From Christensenella sp. UBA1260 (GTDB taxonomy: Bacteria > Bacillota > Clostridia > Christensenellales > CAG-917), in assembly GCA_002308155.1 (NCBI GenBank), contig DBVQ01000050.1, positions 1 through 6,744 on the forward strand: a stretch of 6,744 nucleotides of DNA. The letters are read 5' to 3'. Shown here piece by piece: positions 1 through 6,436 of the stretch (the first letter of the stretch is position 1; each line of letters opens with the position of its first letter). Position numbers and translations under genes: made by a program. The notes beneath the pieces were generated by a model, which had not been told where the DNA came from, did no database searches, and saw only the letters and a program-made list of their open reading frames with translations.

Positions 1-987
1 TTGACCGCCGCCTTCGCCGCTTTCACCTTCACCGCCGCCTTGCGGACGTGATGCGCCACCTTCTGGATCGACTTCACCGCCACCTTGCGGACGTGATGCT
101 CCGCCTTCGGGATCGACTTCACCTTGGCCGGATTCACCTTGGCCTTGTTGACCGCCACCAGCCGGGGTGTAGTCGCCTTGATGCTCATCTTCATAATCAA
201 CAATTGTCTTTGTGACTCTTGGGAGTTGTGGACGCCAATTTGTGTCAAAGTTGGTCGCTTCAATGCCAAATGAGCCGCTGGTAGAGCCATCAACTGTGGT
301 TGCGCTGCCGGAGATGCAGTATTTGAGGCATGCGCCTGTTGCTTGGTCAATCCAGTATTCATAAGAAATACTTGCCGCGCCGTAGATGCTTGCTGCGGAT
401 TGGCTGACAACATACTTGTCGCAAGTTCTGCCGAGCATTGATGCCGTGGTCTTGCTGCCCGCATTGCCTGCCTGCGCATAGCAACCGAGTTGAACCCAAA
501 CAAGAGACGCCCCTGCTGTTGCGGATGCTTTTGCTTGTTCTTTGGTCTGACCTTGTGTATAGTGGATGATATTTTTTGTCCACTCGACTTGACCGGACTC
601 GTTGACATCGCAAGTGTAAGACACCATGTAGTCATTGGAAGAAAGGTCAACAAAGATTTGATCCTCTTCGTCGCCGTACATGAGGTAATAGGTGTCGCCA
701 TACACGCCGTAGGCGTAATATATGACTTCCTCTGCTTCGCCATCGGACTCATCGTAAGCACGGAGCTTGACAAAGACACCGTTTTCTGCCATCCTGTTGA
801 GGTTTGCCTCAATTTCAGTTGAATTGTGATCCGACGCCATATTGTAGCCGTCGTTGCCATCGCCGTCACCGCCGCCCGGGATAAGATTGTTGATCTTGTC
901 CGCGATGCCGGAGCATGACGTAAGAACGACTGCAAATGCCACAACGAGTGCGATCACAACTGTCAAAATTGCAATTCTTTTTTTCAT
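1..987 (-). CDS. Lipoprotein of unknown function with Gly/Glu/Gln-rich repeat tail, 3' end outside window
   Basis: The frame is open from ATG at 987-985 to the window edge (329 codons, no stop seen), so the C-terminus is missing. Residues 1-25 form a lipoprotein signal peptide: MKKR, a hydrophobic stretch, then the lipobox LTSC, so Cys25 should be lipidated and the protein held on the outer face of the membrane. The start is fixed by AAGGAGC at 1001-995, eight bases upstream. Residues 37-47 are a Gly/Asp linker. Residues about 55-255 look like a beta-rich globular domain, with Tyr-rich strands near 89-104 and the stretch YEYWIDQATGACLKY at 209-223. The W-x-D-x-x-T-G-x-x-L-K pattern recalls strand pairs in LolA-like lipoproteins; this is a weak resemblance, not an assignment. 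Five further cysteines (126, 169, 189, 220, 224) could form disulfides. From about 271 the chain becomes Gly/Gln/Glu-rich and includes two 15-residue repeats (290-319). Function unknown. Confidence 0.9.
   Translation of the reverse strand, partial: MKKRIAILTVVIALVVAFAVVLTSCSGIADKINNLIPGGGDGDGNDGYNMASDHNSTEIEANLNRMAENGVFVKLRAYDESDGEAEEVIYYAYGVYGDTYYLMYGDEEDQIFVDLSSNDYMVSYTCDVNESGQVEWTKNIIHYTQGQTKEQAKASATAGASLVWVQLGCYAQAGNAGSKTTASMLGRTCDKYVVSQSAASIYGAASISYEYWIDQATGACLKYCISGSATTVDGSTSGSFGIEATNFDTNWRPQLPRVTKTIVDYEDEHQGDYTPAGGGQQGQGESGQGEVDPEGGASRPQGGGEVDPEGGASRPQGGGEGESGEGGGQ
31..120 (-). repeat. Two tandem 45-bp units coding for a 15-residue repeat
   Basis: Units at 76-120 and 31-75 lie head to tail in the reading frame and encode EVDPEGGASRPQGGG twice (residues 290-319). 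They match at 41 of 45 bases, and all four differences are third-position changes that leave the peptide identical. The repeat sits in the low-complexity tail of the lipoprotein, probably an extended spacer or cell-wall-spanning segment. The Gly/Glu-rich character continues to the window edge, so more units may lie beyond it. Confidence 0.92.
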
Positions 988-994
988 AGTTTTT

Positions 995-1001
995 GCTCCT
1001 T
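995..1001 (-). promoter_or_regulatory. Shine-Dalgarno sequence of the truncated lipoprotein gene
   Basis: On the minus strand the sequence is AAGGAGC. The AGGAG core is eight or so bases before the ATG at 987, which is good spacing, and this decides the start. Confidence 0.85.
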
Positions 1002-1014
1002 GTATTTATTTATT

Positions 1015-1030
1015 TTATTTTATAAAATAA
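1015..1030. repeat. Perfect 16-bp A/T palindrome upstream of the small lipoprotein gene
   Basis: TTATTTTATAAAATAA reads the same on both strands. It sits 13 bases upstream of the Shine-Dalgarno sequence and covers the likely -10 box. It could be a regulator site, or simply the result of a very A/T-rich leader. Confidence 0.5.
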
Positions 1031-1047
1031 TTTTTAAGTATTTTCTA
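1019..1047 (-). promoter_or_regulatory. Possible sigma-A promoter of the small lipoprotein gene
   Basis: On the minus strand a TAGAAA element (1047-1042) is followed after 17 bases by TATAAA (1024-1019). The -10 is a five-of-six match to consensus and the -35 four of six. Transcription would start near 1012, giving a short leader of about 25 bases with the ribosome binding site inside it. The local A/T richness makes chance matches likely, so this is tentative. Confidence 0.35.
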
Positions 1048-1083
1048 TTCTTCCGCTTTATTCTAAGCGCAAGGTTTTCACGA
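1042..1083. repeat. 42-bp direct repeat, copy A
   Basis: This copy matches 1142-1183 at 39 of 42 positions, in the same orientation and exactly 100 bases away. It contains a small hairpin: CGCTT at 1054-1058 pairs with AAGCG at 1065-1069. It ends against the proposed -35 box of the small lipoprotein gene. Confidence 0.88.
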
Positions 1084-1101
1084 ATACCAATATGTATTTT
1101 G

Positions 1102-1126
1102 CAAAAACCGCGCTATTTGGATGAAG
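1102..1126. repeat. 25-bp dispersed motif, copy 1
   Basis: The sequence starts CAAAAACCGC and ends TTTGGATGAAG. It recurs at 6720-6744 in the same orientation with 22 of 25 bases identical; the three differences fall in the four central bases. On the minus strand both copies lie upstream of a lipoprotein gene. Confidence 0.7.
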
Positions 1127-1153
1127 AACAAGGAAAGGTGCTTTCCATTCTTC
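1123..1153 (-). terminator. Hairpin with U-rich flank, possible weak terminator
   Basis: On the minus strand GGAAAG (1146-1141) pairs with CTTTCC (1137-1132) around a CAC loop, followed by TTGTTCTTC. The outer GAAGAA (1153-1148) and TTCTTC (1128-1123) can extend the stem across a small internal loop. The U-tract is interrupted and would be partly taken up by the outer stem, so this is at best a weak terminator for transcripts leaving the large gene. Confidence 0.3.
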
Positions 1154-1183
1154 CGCTTTATTCCAAGCACAAGGTTTTCACGA
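1142..1183. repeat. 42-bp direct repeat, copy B
   Basis: Second copy of the repeat at 1042-1083, with three substitutions. One of them (1169) turns a C-G pair of the small internal hairpin into a wobble pair on the minus-strand RNA, so the fold could persist. Its 3' part, CACGAGA at 1179-1185, can also pair with TCTCGTG at 1207-1213. Confidence 0.88.
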
Positions 1184-1245
1184 GATACCGGCTTGAGTCG
1201 TTTTGTTCTCGTGCGGTTTAGTGAAAACGTTGCGCGCGGAAGTAG

Positions 1246-1329
1246 GATGAAAATTGCGGTTATCGGCACCGCCTTTGCAAATCAAAGATTTCAAAAGCAA
1301 AGGCGATGCAAATTGGCGCAATTTTCATC
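1246..1329. repeat. 84-base nested inverted repeat at the 3' end of the large gene
   Basis: The outer arms GATGAAAATTGCG (1246-1258) and its exact complement (1317-1329) are 13 bases long. Inside, after 11 poorly matched bases on each side, CGCCTTTGC (1270-1278) pairs with 1297-1305, and AAATC (1279-1283) pairs with GATTT (1287-1291). The outer arm covers two bases of the stop codon of the large gene. On the minus strand no T-run follows either stem, so it is not a standard intrinsic terminator. It could be an mRNA 3'-end stabilising fold or a small non-autonomous mobile element. No target-site duplication is visible at its edges. Confidence 0.8.
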
Positions 1330-4300
1330 AAGGCATCGGTTCCCAATCCAATTCCCCAGCTTCCCTATCCACGATAGTGAGCCAATATTCTCCTTCGCCT
1401 TCTTTGTAGTTGATGATGCGGTTTGGATTGTCAGGAGATTGATACCAAACGCCCAAGAATGCAAGATATTCGCATTCTGCAAAATCTTCAAGACCGCCGT
1501 TTATCAAAATGTTATCGGACGGACTGACGTAGAACACTAGTTGAGCTTCACCCGCTTTCACCAAGACGCAGGAGTCACCATCTTCACGGCAGAACCAAAC
1601 CGGTTCAAATTCGACTTCTTCAACAGACCATACGCCGTCTTTTTCAACGAGATGATAGAAATTCTTGTCGCATGCTGCCCAGAGGATATCGCTGCCTTGC
1701 AAGAATCCAACCGGTTCAGGCGGAGCAAGTGCGAATTGTACGCTTGCTTGTTCAAACGTAAGATTGCCTTCGAACACAGTTGCATCCGTATGATCAAAGT
1801 ATGTAAAGAATGCAAACGTCAAGTCGTCGTCACCATCTTTAAGGACGATAATCGCACGGAGTGTGCCCCAATACTCTGCCCCCGAAACGAGATCGTTTCC
1901 GTCGATTTCAAACGTTTGAGCGTCGTATTCGGTGGTCAGGAGTCCGTCGTCGGTCAATGACTCAAGATAGCTCCTGCTCAAGAATTCGACATAGTCGCCC
2001 TCTTTGAGCCATACGCCTTCGAGCCACACTTCCTCAAACGCATCGGCAATTTGTTCATCATCCGTCAATCCAACGCCGTTAAAGGTGCATACCACTTGGG
2101 CAAGACCGTGCATATCAAGGAAGAACATTGTGAAGTCGTCGTTATGATGATTTTCAACCGCTTCGAGTTCAATGTTATAGACGATGCTTGACGGGCTCAA
2201 CGTATAATCAATGCAGTTTTCGTCGAACGGATACGCACCTATCGCATAGCCGTTGCAAATATCCACCATATAGTTAACGCCTTCCTTTTCTACGACAATC
2301 CACCAAAGTCCGTGTTGATTTTCGCCAAACGACGGCTCTATAGGATAGACGTGCGTGGCTTCTTGTTCATTCCAAATACCCGGCGCATAGCCGAACGCAT
2401 TCTTGGTTTCGTCTGCAGGACATGCGTAACGGAATTCTGTGCCATTATCTTCTAGAACGAACGCGTAAGCGGTTTCATAGTTTAACGGAATGGTTGAAAG
2501 ATCGGTGCCGTTATAGTAGAATACATAGTTTTCGTCGTCTTCATCGGTGTTCGTGTCGTTCAAAATCGAAAGCCAAGCATAATCACCATCGTATTCCCAT
2601 TCGCACTCGTTTGGATTGAGCCAGCCCGTGAGTCCCATCTTTTGCAACTTCTCTTCGCCGAGTTCAAAGAGTATTCCTGCAAGAGTCGGGATTTTGCCTT
2701 CGGAAAGTTTTCCTACAAAGCCCCAAACGAACGAACAAGGATTGCCTGAGGAGAGCCCCAGCATCACGACGTTTGTGAAGTAGGTCACTTCAACTTCGTG
2801 TGTTTCAATATTGACAGACTCTCGCACGTCATAGTAGTAGCCGTAATGAAGGACGACAATCGGAGCGTCCTGCATCGGTGCGAGTGCACCTTCTTCGTCA
2901 ACGAAGAAAGTTCTGAACGGCTCCCAATAGCCAACGTAACCATATGCAGTGACAAAACTGCCAATTTCGGAGTATTCCCACTTGCTTGTTTCTTCACCGC
3001 AATACCATACAGGGTTGCCGTATGCGTCAAGTTCGCCTTCGAAGTAGTATTTGAACAACACACGTTTGCCAAGCACGACGTTAAAGTCGAAACGCTCGCC
3101 TGCGATTGGCGTGTGGTCTTCTTCGCTTGCGTATTCATAGTCGATGAATTGATAGACGTTTTCACCGAAGTATTGAGTCAACATCTTGTCGTCGCCAACC
3201 GTGTAGTATCCCATTTCTTCACCAAAGTACATAAGGATGACAATGTCGTCTTCAATTCTCCAAGAAGAGCCCTCAAGATACATAAGGAACGGCTCGACAC
3301 TTCCGTCAAGGACGTCATCGATGCTTAGAGCCATATATTCAAAAGCCCAACGTTGGCCGAAACCACTTGAGATAACGTAATATTGATGATAGTCACCAAG
3401 TGTGTAGCCCATTTCAATCCAGCCCGTCACCTCACCGATGTGGCGTTTGAGCAAACCAAGGTCGCGAGTGGTTGGATCAAACAAGTACGTTGCACCGTCA
3501 AAAGCAAGTTCTACAACTCCTCTTGCGGCATTATAATTATAAATCGCAGACTCAACCTTATGCTCGTTATCAAATGGGAATCCATTGTAAACCCAGCCGT
3601 TTACCAAGTAGTAGGTACCTTCATCGTCAGGATTTGTTGCCCAATTCAACGTGAACATGCATTCTGCGAAATTGAGTTCAAGCGAGCCGTCTTGAAGAAT
3701 GTTGAACGCACCATACGTGCAAGCCACCAAGCTCGGATATTCATCGCCGAATTCGGTCAATGCTTCCCATTCATCAACGTAGAGACACGGCTCGTAGGCG
3801 GAAAGGTCGATGTCAAGTGCGACTTCTTCGTCAAAGACGTATATCCACAACATCAAATCATCAGGTTCTCCATGAATAACATTGAAGGAAAACACGATAT
3901 AGTGCTCGCCAGGAGCAACCATGTTGCCAAGGAATCCATCATCCGCCCAGAAACCGAACGAATATTGTTGCTCGCCGACGATGATATGCAAATCGTTGTT
4001 TTCGTCAGCTTCAAACATAGGCCCTTCGTAAGCGTTTGTCAAAATAAGTTCGTCGTCTTCCACCCATTCGCCAACGCGTGAACCATATTGTGGCAAAGTC
4101 TCACTTGTGTAAACTCCGTCAAACTTAAACACCGCATACTCGAATGGTGCGCTCTCGCCTATTTTGTTTAAGGAAAGAGTTCTGCCCGTCGCTTCGTTTG
4201 TATGGACATAAACGATTTCGCCGACGTCAAAGAGAGACATTTCAAGCGTGTTTTCATCAATGTTGACGAGATATTTGACTTCTCTTGACACAAGCTGCGG

Positions 4301-6346
4301 ATCGCCTTCGTCGTTCACGTAATGCCACGTGACCTTTTCAATGGAGAGTAGACCAGCGCTTTCTTCGTATACTTGGTAAACCGCAATTGGCACAAGTTTA
4401 TTTTCGCCATAGAACATTTCATCATTCGAGACTTGCCCTGCATAAACGTAAACATATACCGACTCATCATAAATATCGTCAAGCAAATTGCTATAAGAAA
4501 TATCTCCACGCCAGTCAGTCAAACGAAGAGTTACATCTTCGTCTTCAAGATAAAGTATCGAAAGATACGCTTGTGCGTTGTATGTAGTTTCAACTGTATG
4601 TGCTTCCGAAGTCCAACCCATAACATTGAACTCAACGTTATTGATTGGCGCATAGTTATTATCAATGCTGCCGACATACGGATCACCGACACGCTTTGCA
4701 TAGTTGCCTAGGAGCATGTTGTAGCCAATATTCGGCACAGGCCATTCACCGTTTACTCTGTGAGGAGCAACACCCGGAATAGCATTCGCATCAATACCAA
4801 ATTTATCGTATTCACCGTTGGTGTCGATAACATATAGTTCGTCCGTGAGTTCGCTGATGTCAGGCGTTGCCGGAACCATCTCAAACTCCGCATACATTGC
4901 TTGTCTTGGATTAAAGTTATTACCGACATCAAATTCCGCATGGACTGTGTAGTCGCCCGCGTTGAGAATTTCGTTAACAGGAATCCAGCGCTCGCCGTCA
5001 TCCCATTCATACGAATAGTTGACCGTCACACCTTCCGGAACTGTGCCGACTACTTCGTGAGTATGAACGAGCCCATCGTAAGTTGCTCTGCCGTCCGGGA
5101 ACGTAATTCCCGTCAAATACGCTTTTTCAATAGTGAGCGTTGCGTGCAAGTCCTCAATAGCATTGTAGTTGCCACCGACGTTGATATGAGCGGTGACACC
5201 GTACACGTTTGCATTCACTTGCCCGTTGCCCGTATATTCAACACTTACGCCGTTTGGAAGTTGTCCGCTGATGGCAAGATTGTGCGCTTGTCCGTCATAG
5301 GTGAACGTTCCGTTCTCAAACGTAATGCCACTAATAGTTGCTTTGTTGATTTTGAGAGTCGCGTGCATATCCGGCACGTCGTTGTAATTTCCGTTGACGG
5401 TGAAATGTGCCACGACGTCATATTCGTCCGCGTTCGTCTTGTCGTTGTTTTGATAACTTACGCTGACGCCGCTCGGCAACGTTCCGGAAATCGCAAGAGA
5501 ATGTTCTTGTCCGTCGTATGTAAGCGTTTGACCACTGAACGTGATGCCCGTCACGTCTGACTTCAAAATTATAAGATTTGCGCTCAATTCGGCGGGGTCA
5601 TTGTGATTTTGATCACCCGCAGTGAAGATTGCTCTGACGGGGTGCGTGCCCGCGTTCACTTGATCGTTGCCCTCATATCTGACAGTCACACCCTCCGGGA
5701 GAGTGCCGCTGATTGCGAGTGAGTGCGCTTGTCCGTCATAAGTCACGGATGCGCCGTTCAACGCAACGCCCGTCATATCATAATCGGCCTTTGCGACTCT
5801 GACAGTCACTGGAATATCTCTAACGATGCTGTAGTTGATGCTGTCGGCAGGCGTGAAAACCAAGTGGAACACGTGGTCGCCCGCATCGCCGACGGAGGTC
5901 GTCAGCGGCTCTTGCCAAGCAAACGTTCCCGCTTGAGTGTTCAAGTCGGAAAGCCCGATGTTTGCAAGCGTCTGCCCGTAAATCGCATTGAGCGTCGCAA
6001 CCGTGCTGGGTTGTGGCGTGCCCTTTGAAACGGTCACCGTCACTTCAATCCCCGTCACCGTTTGGAACGCAGTCGTGTCGCTCGGCGTGTAAGTCACGTG
6101 GAAAACGTGTGAGCCGACGTCGCCGACCGAAGTCGTGAGCGGCTCTTCCCAACTGAATCCCTCGGGCAACGCAAGTTCGCCGAGAGTTTGCCCGTATGTA
6201 GCGCCGACTGTCGGTGTCACAAAGTCCGGAACTTGCGGACCCGCAGGTTCACCGCCGTTGTTCTTGTTCTTGTTGCAGGCAACGAGTCCTGTCGCAAGCA
6301 CAAGCACCAACACAAGCACAAACAATACTGTAAGTTTCTTGTTCAT
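1328..6346 (-). CDS. Very large surface lipoprotein with YGQTL and MBG-type (YDGQ) repeats and an unassigned acidic C-terminal region
   Basis: The protein has 1672 residues; stop TGA is at 1330-1328. The ATG at 6346 is chosen because AAGGAGG precedes it and a lipoprotein signal follows: MNKK, a Val-Leu hydrophobic core, lipobox LVAC with Cys24. The frame stays open upstream to a TTG at 6415, but that start has no ribosome binding site and would add 23 residues before the signal. After a Lys/Asn/Gly linker come two related Ig-like repeats (about 45-110 and 117-187, with YGQTL and PLTTSVGD). Four MBG/YDG-type repeats follow (about 190-262, 264-335, 337-408, 410-491), marked by TYDGQ-H-LAISGTLP-GV and closing NYN segments. 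These repeats are common in clostridial surface proteins as beta-sandwich spacers. Residues 492-1672 are rich in Asp, Glu, Tyr and Trp, match no family I recognise, and carry recurrent G-x-W or GW motifs. There is no LPXTG motif or C-terminal membrane segment, so anchoring should be by the N-terminal lipid. An adhesin, a binding protein or a sensor is possible; nothing shows which. Confidence 0.96.
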   Translation of the reverse strand: MNKKLTVLFVLVLVLVLATGLVACNKNKNNGGEPAGPQVPDFVTPTVGATYGQTLGELALPEGFSWEEPLTTSVGDVGSHVFHVTYTPSDTTAFQTVTGIEVTVTVSKGTPQPSTVATLNAIYGQTLANIGLSDLNTQAGTFAWQEPLTTSVGDAGDHVFHLVFTPADSINYSIVRDIPVTVRVAKADYDMTGVALNGASVTYDGQAHSLAISGTLPEGVTVRYEGNDQVNAGTHPVRAIFTAGDQNHNDPAELSANLIILKSDVTGITFSGQTLTYDGQEHSLAISGTLPSGVSVSYQNNDKTNADEYDVVAHFTVNGNYNDVPDMHATLKINKATISGITFENGTFTYDGQAHNLAISGQLPNGVSVEYTGNGQVNANVYGVTAHINVGGNYNAIEDLHATLTIEKAYLTGITFPDGRATYDGLVHTHEVVGTVPEGVTVNYSYEWDDGERWIPVNEILNAGDYTVHAEFDVGNNFNPRQAMYAEFEMVPATPDISELTDELYVIDTNGEYDKFGIDANAIPGVAPHRVNGEWPVPNIGYNMLLGNYAKRVGDPYVGSIDNNYAPINNVEFNVMGWTSEAHTVETTYNAQAYLSILYLEDEDVTLRLTDWRGDISYSNLLDDIYDESVYVYVYAGQVSNDEMFYGENKLVPIAVYQVYEESAGLLSIEKVTWHYVNDEGDPQLVSREVKYLVNIDENTLEMSLFDVGEIVYVHTNEATGRTLSLNKIGESAPFEYAVFKFDGVYTSETLPQYGSRVGEWVEDDELILTNAYEGPMFEADENNDLHIIVGEQQYSFGFWADDGFLGNMVAPGEHYIVFSFNVIHGEPDDLMLWIYVFDEEVALDIDLSAYEPCLYVDEWEALTEFGDEYPSLVACTYGAFNILQDGSLELNFAECMFTLNWATNPDDEGTYYLVNGWVYNGFPFDNEHKVESAIYNYNAARGVVELAFDGATYLFDPTTRDLGLLKRHIGEVTGWIEMGYTLGDYHQYYVISSGFGQRWAFEYMALSIDDVLDGSVEPFLMYLEGSSWRIEDDIVILMYFGEEMGYYTVGDDKMLTQYFGENVYQFIDYEYASEEDHTPIAGERFDFNVVLGKRVLFKYYFEGELDAYGNPVWYCGEETSKWEYSEIGSFVTAYGYVGYWEPFRTFFVDEEGALAPMQDAPIVVLHYGYYYDVRESVNIETHEVEVTYFTNVVMLGLSSGNPCSFVWGFVGKLSEGKIPTLAGILFELGEEKLQKMGLTGWLNPNECEWEYDGDYAWLSILNDTNTDEDDENYVFYYNGTDLSTIPLNYETAYAFVLEDNGTEFRYACPADETKNAFGYAPGIWNEQEATHVYPIEPSFGENQHGLWWIVVEKEGVNYMVDICNGYAIGAYPFDENCIDYTLSPSSIVYNIELEAVENHHNDDFTMFFLDMHGLAQVVCTFNGVGLTDDEQIADAFEEVWLEGVWLKEGDYVEFLSRSYLESLTDDGLLTTEYDAQTFEIDGNDLVSGAEYWGTLRAIIVLKDGDDDLTFAFFTYFDHTDATVFEGNLTFEQASVQFALAPPEPVGFLQGSDILWAACDKNFYHLVEKDGVWSVEEVEFEPVWFCREDGDSCVLVKAGEAQLVFYVSPSDNILINGGLEDFAECEYLAFLGVWYQSPDNPNRIINYKEGEGEYWLTIVDREAGELDWEPMP
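4874..5779 (-). repeat. Four tandem MBG/YDG-type Ig-like repeats within the large lipoprotein
   Basis: Residues 190-491 form four units of about 72-82 residues. Each starts with a T/S-G-[IV] strand, then TYDG at residues 202-205, 276-279, 349-352 and 422-425, then a LAISG or EVVG strand, LP/VP-x-GV, and an N-A-x-x-Y or N-A-G turn. Units 1-3 are closest to one another. Unit 4 is the most divergent: it has TYDGLVHTHEVVGT and an insertion rich in Trp and Asp near 446-456. These features fit MBG-type domains, which act as structural stalks. Confidence 0.85.
5786..6214 (-). repeat. Two tandem YGQTL-type Ig-like repeats within the large lipoprotein
   Basis: Residues about 45-110 and 117-187 share A-x-YGQTL, F-x-W-x-EPLTTSVGD, G-x-HVFH, F/YTP-x-D, and a terminal V-T-V-x-V strand. 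They are the membrane-proximal modules, placed between the linker after the lipid-bearing Cys24 and the MBG-type repeats. The pattern is familiar from Firmicutes surface proteins; I do not assign a named family. Confidence 0.8.
6296..6319 (-). repeat. Four near-identical hexamers coding Val-Leu in the signal peptide
   Basis: Residues 10-17 (VLVLVLVL) are encoded by GTGCTT, GTGTTG, GTGCTT, GTGCTT. The hydrophobic core of the signal peptide is thus a short hexanucleotide repeat, and gain or loss of a unit would keep the frame and change the core by two residues. Confidence 0.8.
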
Positions 6347-6350
6347 AATG

Positions 6351-6357
6351 CCTCCTT
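6351..6357 (-). promoter_or_regulatory. Shine-Dalgarno sequence of the large lipoprotein gene
   Basis: A full AAGGAGG on the minus strand ends four bases before the ATG at 6346. It is strong in sequence though rather close to the start. It decides the start against the upstream in-frame TTG at 6415. Confidence 0.9.
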
Positions 6358-6373
6358 GCCGATGAATCGGCAA
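6356..6373 (-). promoter_or_regulatory. Leader hairpin touching the Shine-Dalgarno sequence
   Basis: On the minus strand TTGCCGA (6373-6367) pairs perfectly with TCGGCAA (6362-6356) around the loop TTCA. The last two A of the 3' arm are the first two bases of AAGGAGG. The stem could stabilise the mRNA or tune ribosome access without burying the GGAGG core. Confidence 0.65.
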
Positions 6374-6400
6374 TAATTGTTTTTCGCAAAAAATTGATAT

Positions 6401-6436
6401 AAAAAAGAACCTCAATGAAATTCTTTCTTGGGTTCT
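6401..6436 (-). terminator. Terminator-like hairpin immediately downstream of the -10 box
   Basis: On the minus strand AGAACC (6436-6431), CAA (6430-6428) and GAAA (6427-6424) pair with TTTC (6420-6417), TTG (6415-6413) and GGTTCT (6411-6406). This gives a 13-bp stem with a GAA loop and two single-A bulges, followed by five more T (6405-6401). It has the layout of an intrinsic terminator for minus-strand transcripts. Because it begins right after the -10 box, a transcript from the promoter at 6437-6465 would lack most of the outer 5' arm, so the full hairpin would form only in transcripts from further upstream. Confidence 0.6.

Larger units (their letters stand above)
988..1327. other. Intergenic region between the two lipoprotein genes, rich in repeats and hairpins
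   Basis: No gene is supported here. The stretch holds, from the large gene towards the small one: a nested inverted repeat at the stop codon, a 42-base direct repeat present twice 100 bases apart, a hairpin between the copies, a dispersed 25-base motif, an A/T-rich promoter-like segment with a 16-base palindrome, and the ribosome binding site of the downstream gene. Short open frames cross it on both strands, but they run through the direct repeats in different frames and have no convincing ribosome binding site. Confidence 0.75.

Noticed and set aside
359..613. 84-codon minus-strand frame
   Set aside because: Overlaps the truncated lipoprotein in another frame of the same strand. The lipoprotein has a signal peptide, a good ribosome binding site and in-frame peptide repeats.
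1042..1183. Two direct repeats considered as a CRISPR array
   Set aside because: Only two units, with a 58-base gap that holds a hairpin and a dispersed motif rather than a unique spacer, and no cas genes nearby.
1000..1221. 73-codon plus-strand frame, and a 63-codon minus-strand frame at 1078-1269
   Set aside because: Both run through the 42-base direct repeats, which fall in different frames because the period is 100. They have no convincing start signal and no composition like neighbouring genes.
1078..1245. Continuation of the large gene beyond the inverted repeat, as if interrupted by an insertion
   Set aside because: Minus-strand frames below 1246 read into basic peptides unlike the acidic C-terminal region, so no lost remainder of the gene can be recognised there.
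3383..4081. 232-codon plus-strand open frame, and similar long frames at 4901-5560, 2798-3328 and 1541-1960
   Set aside because: All lie antisense within the large lipoprotein gene, show no ribosome binding site or recognisable domain, and are explained by the codon composition of the sense strand.
6347..6415. N-terminal extension of the large protein from a TTG start at 6415
   Set aside because: It would place 23 residues before the lipoprotein signal, has no ribosome binding site and starts inside the terminator-like hairpin. The ATG at 6346 has AAGGAGG.
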